This document shows positions 28,712 through 35,176 of a DNA stretch of 35,176 nucleotides, one piece after another. The notes beneath the pieces were generated by a model. That model saw only the letters and a list, made by a program, of their open reading frames with translations, made no database searches and had not been told where the DNA came from. This DNA comes from an uncultured Kiloniella sp. (GTDB taxonomy: Bacteria > Pseudomonadota > Alphaproteobacteria > Kiloniellales > Kiloniellaceae): the NCBI RefSeq assembly GCF_937128705.1, contig NZ_CAKZMP010000307.1, positions 1 through 35,176 of the forward strand, read 5' to 3'. A program made the translations under genes and the position numbers. Positions within the stretch are counted from its first letter, which is position 1. Every line of letters begins with the position of its first letter.

Positions 28712-28758
28712 ACCCTATAAGCTAGGGTCGCAAACCGGCTTTTTCAGGTCGCGGACGC
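28712..28758 (-). ncRNA. serC leader RNA, serC-motif-like
   Basis: On the minus strand, about 50 bases before the serC start, two adjacent hairpins occur: CGCGACC with GGTTTGCG around the loop TGAAAAAGCC, and ACCCTA with TAGGGT around GCTTA. A -10-like TATGAT sits just upstream, so the transcript may begin at this structure. A conserved serC RNA motif upstream of serC is described in alphaproteobacteria; the position and compact two-hairpin form fit, but I cannot verify the consensus here. A protein-binding leader or regulatory RNA is the likely role. Confidence 0.55.
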
Positions 28759-28840
28759 ATCATAAACATATTGCACCGCAAAATGCTCCCTTTTATTTGC
28801 CTGATTTTCACAGAAATGAAACTTTTGCATAAGCACAGCA

Positions 28841-28878
28841 TTGTAGTCAGTGCTATTCCAGAATATTTTCTATATACT
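28841..28878 (+). promoter_or_regulatory. Possible promoter of the SLC13 permease gene
   Basis: TTGTAG (28841) with a 17-base spacer to TATTTT, or the better -10 TATACT (28873-28878) with a poor -35, could drive the permease gene. A small perfect hairpin, AACTT-CGCA-AAGTT (28887-28900), follows in the leader. Confidence 0.3.
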
Positions 28879-28922
28879 TAGTAATTAACTTCGCAAAGTT
28901 AGGTGGCCAAAGCAGGGTGGGA

Positions 28923-30701
28923 ATGAATACCGATCAATTTATCGTTTTTGCCATTATAGGTCTCGCATTAATTTTATTTATATGGGGCCGAATAAGGTAC
29001 GATGTTGTTGCAATGATGGCACTTATTGGATCTGTGATCCTTGGTGTTGTCCCTGCGGATACAGCCTTTGAAGGATTCGGGCATCCTGCGGTAATTACCG
29101 TTGCCGCCGTTTTGATCATCTCACAGGCATTGCGTAATTCGGGTATTGTCGAGTTGGCAACCCGCTTTCTAGAGCCTGCTGCGGGACATCCCACGCTTCA
29201 CATACTGGCACTGACCACAGTTGTTGCCGTTTGCTCCGCATTCATGAACAACGTCGGCGCACTCGCCCTCATGTTACCAATAGCAATCGGCAGTGCTTAC
29301 AACAGTAAAAGGCCCACAAGTGAAGTCCTGATGCCCCTCAGCTTTGGTTCATTGCTTGGCGGCCTCACCACGCTCATTGGTACGCCACCTAACATCATTA
29401 TCTCAAGTTTTCGACAGGCTGAAACCGGGCAAGGCTTTGCCATGTTCGATTTCTTACCCGTGGGGTTTGGTGTCGCCTTAACAGGCATTCTTTTTATCTC
29501 TGTCGTGGGCTGGCGCCTGTTGCCGAAAAGAGCTGTAAACAACAGTGAGAATGAAAGCCTTTTCCAGATTGAAGACTATATAGCCGAAGTCCGAATTCCG
29601 GAAAATTCACCTTATGTGGGACACCGTCTTGTCGATTTGGAAACACTGGCTCAGGGTAACGTCGCTGTCGTAGCCTTGGTTCGGCGCGAAGACCGTATGC
29701 TCGCCCCATCGGGTTATATGCGCCTCAAAGCAGAAGACATTCTTACCCTCGAATCAGATACCGATACACTCCAGCGGGTTGTTGATGAAGCCAATCTCGA
29801 GCTTGTTGGCTCTGCAGATGACAGCTCTGAAGATCTTCAGTCTGATCGAGTTGGTATATTAGAGGCTGTGGTTACACCAGGATCCAGGCTTGAGGGCCGG
29901 ACTGCACATAACATGCAATTACATACACACCACGGCATTAATACCCTCGGCGTTGCCCGACAAGGTCAACCGGTCAACGAACGGATCGGACGGGTTCGTT
30001 TTATGCCCGGTGATGTTCTGCTCATTCAGGGTATCAGAGAGGAAATGCCTGAGACGTTAGCATCCCTAGGACTTCTTCCTCTTGCGGAAAGAGAGCTTTC
30101 CCTAACCCCCAAACGGGGGTCAATCGTTGCACCTCTTCTTTTCGCGATTGCAATTCTTCTGGTCGTCTTTGGTATTTTGCCCCCCCAAATTTCTTTTCTC
30201 GGTGCTGTTGGCACTATGGTTTTGTTGGGTGAACTCAACCTCAAAGAACTGTACGAATCTGTGGACTGGTCAATTATCGTGCTCTTGGCAGCAATGATCC
30301 CTGTCGGGCTAGCCTTGGAAACATCGGGAGGCACAGCAATGATTGCCTCGCCGCTTGTATCATTGAGCGCACATATTCCTGTCTGGGCCATCATGGGATT
30401 ATTGATTTTCATAACCATGATTTTATCTGATGTCATGAATAATGCTGCGACAGCGGTACTGATGGCCCCCATTGGTATTTCTATTGCGAATGGTTTGGGT
30501 GTGAATGTTGACACTTTCCTGATCGCAATCGCAATCGGAAGCTCATCGACCTACTTAACCCCTATCGGGCATCAATCCAATTTGCTTGTTATGGGACCGG
30601 GTGGATATAAATTTGGCGACTACTGGCGCATGGGGCTTCCACTTGATGTCATCATCCTTGTGGTGTCAGTGCCTCTTATCCTCTGGATATGGCCGCTCTA
30701 A
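28923..30701 (+). CDS. SLC13-family permease with two RCK_C (TrkA-C) domains
   Basis: This 592-residue inner-membrane protein starts at ATG 28923 (AGG six bases upstream), in frame with the GTG at 28917. The N-terminal half has the ion transporter (DASS/ArsB-like) fold with the helical-hairpin motif CSAFMNNVGALALMLP and TTLIGTPPNIIISSF. Residues about 215-385 hold two tandem RCK_C domains (EVRIPENSPYVGHRLVDLE; EAVVTPGSRLEGRTAHNM), a regulatory insert that may bind a ligand. The second half repeats the hairpin motif (LSDVMNNAATAVLMAP; SSTYLTPIGHQSN). Relatives carry sulfate, dicarboxylates or other anions with sodium; the substrate is not clear. The stop overlaps the convergent GNAT gene by 4 bases. 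Confidence 0.9.
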   Translation: MNTDQFIVFAIIGLALILFIWGRIRYDVVAMMALIGSVILGVVPADTAFEGFGHPAVITVAAVLIISQALRNSGIVELATRFLEPAAGHPTLHILALTTVVAVCSAFMNNVGALALMLPIAIGSAYNSKRPTSEVLMPLSFGSLLGGLTTLIGTPPNIIISSFRQAETGQGFAMFDFLPVGFGVALTGILFISVVGWRLLPKRAVNNSENESLFQIEDYIAEVRIPENSPYVGHRLVDLETLAQGNVAVVALVRREDRMLAPSGYMRLKAEDILTLESDTDTLQRVVDEANLELVGSADDSSEDLQSDRVGILEAVVTPGSRLEGRTAHNMQLHTHHGINTLGVARQGQPVNERIGRVRFMPGDVLLIQGIREEMPETLASLGLLPLAERELSLTPKRGSIVAPLLFAIAILLVVFGILPPQISFLGAVGTMVLLGELNLKELYESVDWSIIVLLAAMIPVGLALETSGGTAMIASPLVSLSAHIPVWAIMGLLIFITMILSDVMNNAATAVLMAPIGISIANGLGVNVDTFLIAIAIGSSSTYLTPIGHQSNLLVMGPGGYKFGDYWRMGLPLDVIILVVSVPLILWIWPL

Positions 30702-31156
30702 AAGGTATAGGACATTTTCATAACATTAGTGATTTCATCAAATTCAGTCTGCAGAAAGCCTGAGTTTTTGTAGAGCTTGATCGCGTGATCCATTTGCCCC
30801 CGGACAGTTTCAAGTAATATTGAGCGTGCCTTTTGTTCCGCGGCAAAATCCAAAACTCTATTGATAAGGGCCTGTCCTGTATTGTGCCCCCGCCCAGACG
30901 GTTCAATCCAAAGGCGCTTAAGCTCATAACAAGCCGCCTCTTTGAACTTTACACCAACAACACCGACAGCTTCACCCTCAATAGATTTTACAATCCATAA
31001 CCGGCCATTAGGCAGCGAATAACGTTTATCGATTTCATCCAGTTCTTTCTCAAATCCTTCGAAACAAGGACATGCTTGCGCCCACTTCTCATAGTTCTTG
31101 AAAAGCCGCACAACAGAAGAAAAATCCTCAGGTGATGTTACTATTTCGATATTCAT
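30698..31156 (-). CDS. GNAT family N-acetyltransferase
   Basis: This 152-residue protein begins MNIEIVTSPEDFSSVVRLF at ATG 31156; the track start at 31180 is a TTG. Acetyl-CoA binding is shown by LKRLWIEPSGRGHNTGQALINRVLDFA, the R/Q-x-x-G-x-G/A loop, followed by the AIKLYKNSGF segment typical of GNATs. The substrate is unknown. It lies about 33 bases after the PhzF-family gene on the same strand and is probably in its operon. Its end overlaps the permease gene end by 4 bases. Confidence 0.88.
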   Translation of the reverse strand: MNIEIVTSPEDFSSVVRLFKNYEKWAQACPCFEGFEKELDEIDKRYSLPNGRLWIVKSIEGEAVGVVGVKFKEAACYELKRLWIEPSGRGHNTGQALINRVLDFAAEQKARSILLETVRGQMDHAIKLYKNSGFLQTEFDEITNVMKMSYTF

Positions 31157-31189
31157 GCCTATGATCTCTTTTTGACCCAACCGGGTACA

Positions 31190-31972
31190 CTATAAATAGA
31201 TTACTCCCTTGAGATAAAGTATTGCCGTTCCCGTTAAAAGAATTCGATCTCCACAATCCTTTATCTCGAGTACACCACCTCGCTTAGAAAGCTGCCTGGC
31301 AATCATTGTCGACTTGCCAAGCACATCTTTCCAATAAGGCGCACAGACAACATGTGCCGAGCCAGTTACAGGATCTTCCGGAATACCACAATGCGGGCCA
31401 AAGTATCTGGCAACGTAATCATAATCACGGCTGGTTGATGTGATGATCAAACCATCCCCAGGCAGTTCGGCAACTTTGTCAAAGTTTGGCTCAACAGCAA
31501 GAACACTTTCTTCGTCATCGAGCACAGCCATTAGCTTACTTGATATATAGGTTGCTTGCGGGCGCACACCAATCGCCTCTTCAACCATCAAAATGCCATC
31601 CAAAGGTGACGGTCTGCGAGACGGAAAATCAAGCGTGTATTGCCCGTCGCAACAGGTAACCTTTAACACCCCGCTTTTGGTTTCAAATAAGACTTCTTTG
31701 GTTGCTTGATCCAGTTCAGTGGCAATCACATGTGCTGTTGCCAAAGTAGCATGACCACAAAGATCAACCTCGGTTGTCGGCGTAAACCAGCGTAAATGAT
31801 ACCCTTGTGGTGTCGCCACAAAAAAGGCCGTTTCAGACAGGTTGTTCTCTGCTGCGATTTTAGACAACAGATCATCCGGTAACCATTCGGTCAGGGGACA
31901 AACAGCCGCTGGATTCCCACTAAAAAGCTGCCCCGTAAATGCGTCTACTTGGTACAGTGGAATTTCCATCAT
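31190..31972 (-). CDS. PhzF family protein
   Basis: This 260-residue protein has the DAP-epimerase-like PhzF fold. It begins IPLYQVDAFTGQLFSGNPAAVCPL, with the catalytic Glu at 47 (NLSETAFF), CGHATLATAHVI, and FGPHCGIPEDPVTGSAH in the second lobe; all are standard PhzF elements. In phenazine producers PhzF isomerises DHHA, but no other phenazine gene is present, and most PhzF-like proteins have unknown substrates. A promiscuous isomerase or epimerase acting on an amino-acid-like compound is plausible. The gene starts 19 bases after the PLP decarboxylase gene ends and precedes the GNAT gene. Confidence 0.92.
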   Translation of the reverse strand: MMEIPLYQVDAFTGQLFSGNPAAVCPLTEWLPDDLLSKIAAENNLSETAFFVATPQGYHLRWFTPTTEVDLCGHATLATAHVIATELDQATKEVLFETKSGVLKVTCCDGQYTLDFPSRRPSPLDGILMVEEAIGVRPQATYISSKLMAVLDDEESVLAVEPNFDKVAELPGDGLIITSTSRDYDYVARYFGPHCGIPEDPVTGSAHVVCAPYWKDVLGKSTMIARQLSKRGGVLEIKDCGDRILLTGTAILYLKGVIYL

Positions 31973-31991
31973 TATTCAGACCTTCTCTTTC

Positions 31992-33368
31992 CTATTTTGC
32001 TGGCTCGATCTTATTCTCTGCCTTAATATTTTTCATGGCATCTTCAATCGCCTTCAAAGACTGATCAATATCTTGGTGCGTTATCTTCCAAGATGATACT
32101 GAAAGCCTAAATGCATTGTGACCTTTCCAGATCGTGGGGCCAAACCAGCACGTGCCATCTTGTTGAACCATTTCAATTAAGGCTTCTGTTTTCTCTACGC
32201 TATCCCAGGAAACCACGATTTGATTGAGAACAACATCGTTCAAAATGTTTAATCCCAAAGCTTCCAGACCTTTTGCAAAATACTGAGCTAAATCACAACA
32301 ACCAGAAATCAAGTCATCGAGCCCTTCGCGCCCCAGAAACTTGAGTGCTGCCCATATATCAATACCCCGAGCACGTTTGGAAAACTCCGGAATATAACTT
32401 TGCGATGCCCCATCCCGTTCCTTCAGATAGGCCGCAGAAACAGACATTGCGCCATGAAGGGCATCATCATCCCGACAAATGACAAGACCTCCATCATAGG
32501 GCGTGTTTAACCATTTATGCCCATCAGCGGCCCAGGAATCAGCTTTTTCGATACCTTTAGTTAAATACGTCCGAGATACCGAAGACCTCGCCCAAAGACC
32601 AAAGGCCCCATCCACATGTACCCAGGCATCAACCGCTTTGGCACGATTACAAACCTCATCAATAGGATCAAAGGCACCGCTGTTCACATTCCCTGCTTGC
32701 GTACAAACGATTGTTTGGTCGTCCAGTGCTGGTAACTTGCTGATATCAATAGCCCCGTTAGCATCGGTTGCGACTTTAATAACCCTCTTCTTTCCCAAGC
32801 CCAGCATAGACAACGCTTTAAGTACCGTGACATGGACTTCATCACTCACAACAACCTTGATTTCAGGTGCCTCAAAAAGACCATCTTCTTCAACATTCCA
32901 TCCGTGTTTTTTCAGAATCTTATGCCGCGCAGCCGCCAAAGCGGTGAAAGTTGCCATTGTCGCCCCAGTCACAAAACCAACAGCTGATTGCTGTGGTAAA
33001 TCCAAGACATCCAAAAGCCATTGCATTGTTACTTTCTCAATTTTGTCGGCCACAGGCGATGTCACCGGAGAAGACGCAACCTGATCCCAAGCAGTTGCCA
33101 TCCAATTGGCACCAACCGTGACAGGTAAACTCCCCCCGACGACAAAACCGAAATACCTGCTCCCCGCAGATGCAACAGTCGCAGGAGAACCCACCTCATC
33201 TAATTGTTTTAAGATATCATTGGGATCATGCCCCTTCTCAGGAAATGGTTCTTCAAACTGACTAAGCGCCTTAAGACCATGATCAGACGGAAAGACCCTT
33301 TGGCTATCAACCTCAGAAAGATATCTTTCACCTCTTTCATAAGCATTACGTAACAATTCACGAGACAT
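31992..33368 (-). CDS. PLP-dependent group II decarboxylase-like enzyme
   Basis: This 458-residue fold-type I PLP enzyme resembles aromatic-amino-acid/glutamate decarboxylases. Key residues are the lysine K285 in SWAADGHKWLNTPYDGG, the ring-stacking His near 179 (SDEVHVTVLKA) and D253 in VHVDGAFGLW. The substrate cannot be fixed; some relatives act as aldehyde synthases or sphingosine-phosphate-lyase-like enzymes. ATG 33368 is chosen over GTG 33377 because AAGG sits eight bases before it. It is the first gene of a minus-strand unit with the PhzF and GNAT genes, divergent from a MocR regulator that likely controls it. Confidence 0.9.
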   Translation of the reverse strand: MSRELLRNAYERGERYLSEVDSQRVFPSDHGLKALSQFEEPFPEKGHDPNDILKQLDEVGSPATVASAGSRYFGFVVGGSLPVTVGANWMATAWDQVASSPVTSPVADKIEKVTMQWLLDVLDLPQQSAVGFVTGATMATFTALAAARHKILKKHGWNVEEDGLFEAPEIKVVVSDEVHVTVLKALSMLGLGKKRVIKVATDANGAIDISKLPALDDQTIVCTQAGNVNSGAFDPIDEVCNRAKAVDAWVHVDGAFGLWARSSVSRTYLTKGIEKADSWAADGHKWLNTPYDGGLVICRDDDALHGAMSVSAAYLKERDGASQSYIPEFSKRARGIDIWAALKFLGREGLDDLISGCCDLAQYFAKGLEALGLNILNDVVLNQIVVSWDSVEKTEALIEMVQQDGTCWFGPTIWKGHNAFRLSVSSWKITHQDIDQSLKAIEDAMKNIKAENKIEPAK

Positions 33369-33450
33369 TGTATTCACCTTCCCCTGTATATCACCCGATC
33401 AACCGCACCTTAAGCAATTGAAAATAAATCAATTATTTAAAGCAGAGCGA

Positions 33451-33521
33451 ACAATTGTATAAAAATTACATATTGTCTCAGTTATATCTTGCCTAATTAG
33501 GGGGTCAATCATTACATTGTC
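33451..33521. promoter_or_regulatory. Repeats in the divergent region (possible MocR operator)
   Basis: The 156-base divergent region holds the palindrome ACAATTGT (33451-33458) and two near-direct repeats, ATTACATATTGTC (33465-33477) and ATTACATTGTC (33511-33521). ATTGT thus occurs at 33454, 33472 and 33516. MocR regulators usually bind short direct repeats near the promoter, so these are candidates. Confidence 0.4.
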
Positions 33522-33524
33522 ACC

Positions 33525-34919
33525 ATGACAAATTGGCTTCCAAAAGTAAAATTCGGGGCAGGTCCTCGCTATATGGCAATTGCTGACGCCCTTTCCGAAG
33601 ATATTCGAAACGGCTTCCTGCAACAGGGTGATCGTCTTCCGACGCACCGTGATCTTTCCTGGCATCTTGGTGTCACTGTTGGAACGGTCAGTCGCGCCTA
33701 TGCCGAAGCTGAACGTCGGGGACTTACATTTGGTGAAGTTGGACGTGGCACTTTTGTTCACGGACCATCCGCCGCTGAACGTCACATGCTTAATCAATCG
33801 AGATTTAAAGATCACAATTTAATCCAGATGGATTTTGCTTATCCGCCCCCAGGAGACGTTGAAGAAAAGGAAATGTCATCAACGCTGCAAAGCATCTCTA
33901 CCGACCCGGAAATTTCAACTCTGCTTAGCTATCAACCCCATTCCGGGCTCGCTCACCATCGTGAAGCTGGCGCTAAATGGTTTGATATGAACGGCCTCAC
34001 CGTTGAGCCGGATAACGTCATTCTCACCGCAGGTGCACACCACGCCATAGCCGTCGCTATGGCAGCACTGGCGCGCCCGGGTGATCGCGTCTTATGTGAA
34101 GAAATGACCTATCCCGGCATACAATCGGTATGCAGGATGCTTGGACTGCGTCTTGATGGTCTTGAAATGGATGAACACGGTATTTTACCAAAAGCCTTTG
34201 AGGAAGCCTGTAAAGCAGGTGACGTAAAGTTCTTATACTGCGTGCCTAATTTTCAAAATCCAACAACACGCTTGCTCCCCATGGAACGTCGGCAAGCCAT
34301 AGCCGACATTGCACGGCGTTACAGAGTTTCAATCATCGAAGATGATGTTTTTGGTCTTGTTGCTGAAAACGCTTTACCCCCTATTACAAACCTAGCTCCA
34401 GAGCGTTGTTATTACATCAGCTCGCTGGCGAAAACGATCGCCCCTGGCTTGCGTGTTGGTTTTCTGACAGGTCCGCAACACAGTATTTCCAGTCTAGTCG
34501 CAGCAGTTCGTGCTACTTGCTGGATGGCGTCCCCCGTTACCGCTGAAATTGCAACAAGATGGATCATGAGTGGGTCTGCAGATAAAATTCTGGAGGGTAG
34601 AAAAAAGAGCGCACGACGTCGTGTTGAGATTGCCAGAGAGATCTTTGCCGACTACGAGATGGAAAGCGAAACATTGGGTATCTATGTCTGGCTTCACCTA
34701 CCCGCACCATGGAGGTCCAGCCAATTTACTCATGCAGCCAACAGAGCTGGTGTTACCATCTCTGCCTCTGAAGCTTTTATCGTTGGTCGAAAAGCCCCGC
34801 CACATGCCGTCAGGATCTGTCTGGGCCAACCCGGTTCAGAAGAAAAATTGATCAGAGGATTAGACATATTAGCCGGGATATTAAAAAAAGGTCCAGACGT
34901 CGGCACGTCTGTCTTTTAG
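33525..34919 (+). CDS. MocR family transcriptional regulator (GntR-aminotransferase fusion)
   Basis: This 464-residue fusion has an N-terminal GntR winged helix (about 15-80, MAIADALSEDIRNGFLQQGDRLPTHRDLS, then VTVGTVSRAYAEAERRGL) and a C-terminal fold-type I aminotransferase domain (about 95-455) with the PLP lysine K303 in SSLAKTIAPGLRVG, plus CVPNFQNPTT and IIEDDVFG. MocR/PdxR/GabR proteins use PLP or a PLP-amino acid adduct as an effector and often regulate a divergent gene, here a PLP decarboxylase. The start MTNWLPKVKFGAGPRY is typical although no ribosome binding site precedes it. A terminator hairpin overlaps the stop. Confidence 0.93.
   Translation: MTNWLPKVKFGAGPRYMAIADALSEDIRNGFLQQGDRLPTHRDLSWHLGVTVGTVSRAYAEAERRGLTFGEVGRGTFVHGPSAAERHMLNQSRFKDHNLIQMDFAYPPPGDVEEKEMSSTLQSISTDPEISTLLSYQPHSGLAHHREAGAKWFDMNGLTVEPDNVILTAGAHHAIAVAMAALARPGDRVLCEEMTYPGIQSVCRMLGLRLDGLEMDEHGILPKAFEEACKAGDVKFLYCVPNFQNPTTRLLPMERRQAIADIARRYRVSIIEDDVFGLVAENALPPITNLAPERCYYISSLAKTIAPGLRVGFLTGPQHSISSLVAAVRATCWMASPVTAEIATRWIMSGSADKILEGRKKSARRRVEIAREIFADYEMESETLGIYVWLHLPAPWRSSQFTHAANRAGVTISASEAFIVGRKAPPHAVRICLGQPGSEEKLIRGLDILAGILKKGPDVGTSVF
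34893..34918 (+). terminator. Terminator overlapping the MocR stop
   Basis: CAGACGT (34894-34900) pairs with ACGTCTG (34905-34911), followed by TCTTTT within the last codons and stop. A second hairpin, GTGGCG-TAT-CGCCAC, lies at 34924-34938. Confidence 0.6.
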
Positions 34920-34997
34920 ACAAGTGGCGTATCGCCACCTGCCTAAAGCACCTTAGGTATATATATTCAAAACGAGATAACCTGATTGGGACCCCAA

Positions 34998-35176
34998 TTA
35001 CGTTACGTTAGAGATTGTATCTGAAATCTCGGACACAACAGTACTCACAAGATCAGAATCTTCGCCTTCAGCCATAACCCGGATAAGAGGCTCAGTTCCG
35101 GACTTACGGATCAAGACCCGCCCCGTGCCATTAAGCTGGGCTTCCCCGGCTTTTATGGCATCTTGTACCTCGCCCA
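34998..35176 (-). CDS. glmM: Phosphoglucosamine mutase, C-terminal part (runs off the right edge)
   Basis: The last 58 residues of a minus-strand gene read [23 protein letters not shown] and [19 protein letters not shown], then end at TAA 34998. The phosphate-binding loop [14 protein letters not shown] in the fourth domain is diagnostic of GlmM, which converts glucosamine-6-phosphate to glucosamine-1-phosphate for UDP-GlcNAc and cell-wall synthesis. The catalytic serine region lies outside the window. A perfect ATTGGG/CCCAAT inverted repeat (34985-34998) overlaps the stop. Confidence 0.93.
   Translation of the reverse strand, partial: GEVQDAIKAGEAQLNGTGRVLIRKSGTEPLIRVMAEGEDSDLVSTVVSEISDTISNVT

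Noticed and set aside
30026-30514. 162-residue minus-strand ORF
   Set aside because: It is antisense to the SLC13 permease, whose membrane and motif structure is clearly real in the other frame.
31190-31972. Phenazine biosynthesis locus
   Set aside because: Only a PhzF-family member is present; no phzA/B/D/E/G-like genes are seen, and PhzF homologues are widespread.
32503-33084. 193-residue plus-strand ORF
   Set aside because: It lies wholly antisense to the PLP decarboxylase gene, has Ser/Thr-rich shadow composition and no ribosome binding site.

Overview
The window looks like chromosome from a moderate-GC marine alphaproteobacterium, most likely of the Rhodospirillales/Kiloniellales kind. 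This rests on the serC-serA-hisZ-purA order, an alphaproteobacterial-type SerC, a HisZ fused by position to PurA, rluD next to rpoH with a DUF6476-like gene in divergent orientation, and an RHH_4-type small protein. Nothing looks like a prophage, insertion sequence, CRISPR array or tRNA. Nearly all the DNA is coding, and most genes are housekeeping or stress functions.

Left part (1-8.6 kb): the 5' end of an unrecognised minus-strand gene; an alpha/beta hydrolase coupled to a TfoX-N protein; fumC with a terminator; a small ribbon-helix-helix protein; a long AsmA-family envelope protein on the minus strand; and a secreted Rap1a/Tai-like protein whose gene overlaps that of an MFS transporter.

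Middle (8.6-19.6 kb): a LuxO-like sigma-54 response regulator and a LuxU-like Hpt protein lie downstream of the stress operon prkA-yeaH-spoVR, all on the minus strand. Then come a threonine aldolase with a strong terminator, a DUF6476-like anchored protein, rluD, and rpoH with a sigma32-like promoter and a strong terminator.

Right-middle (19.7-28.7 kb): a polytopic membrane protein with a GEEASWGQ motif; a minus-strand pair made of a C-terminally anchored pseudokinase and a small membrane protein; then hisZ-purA and serC-serA, each with a structured leader upstream and a terminator downstream.

Right end (28.9-35.2 kb): an SLC13-type permease with two RCK_C domains; a minus-strand operon for a PLP-dependent decarboxylase, a PhzF-family protein and a GNAT acetyltransferase, controlled (I infer) by a divergent MocR regulator; and the 3' end of glmM.

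The least explained parts are the pseudokinase pair, the coupled Rap1a-like/MFS pair, the MocR-decarboxylase-PhzF-GNAT cluster, and the two leader RNAs before serC and hisZ. Start codons were re-chosen in several places where the ORF track uses TTG/GTG but an in-frame ATG with a good ribosome binding site, or a family-typical N-terminus, lies downstream.
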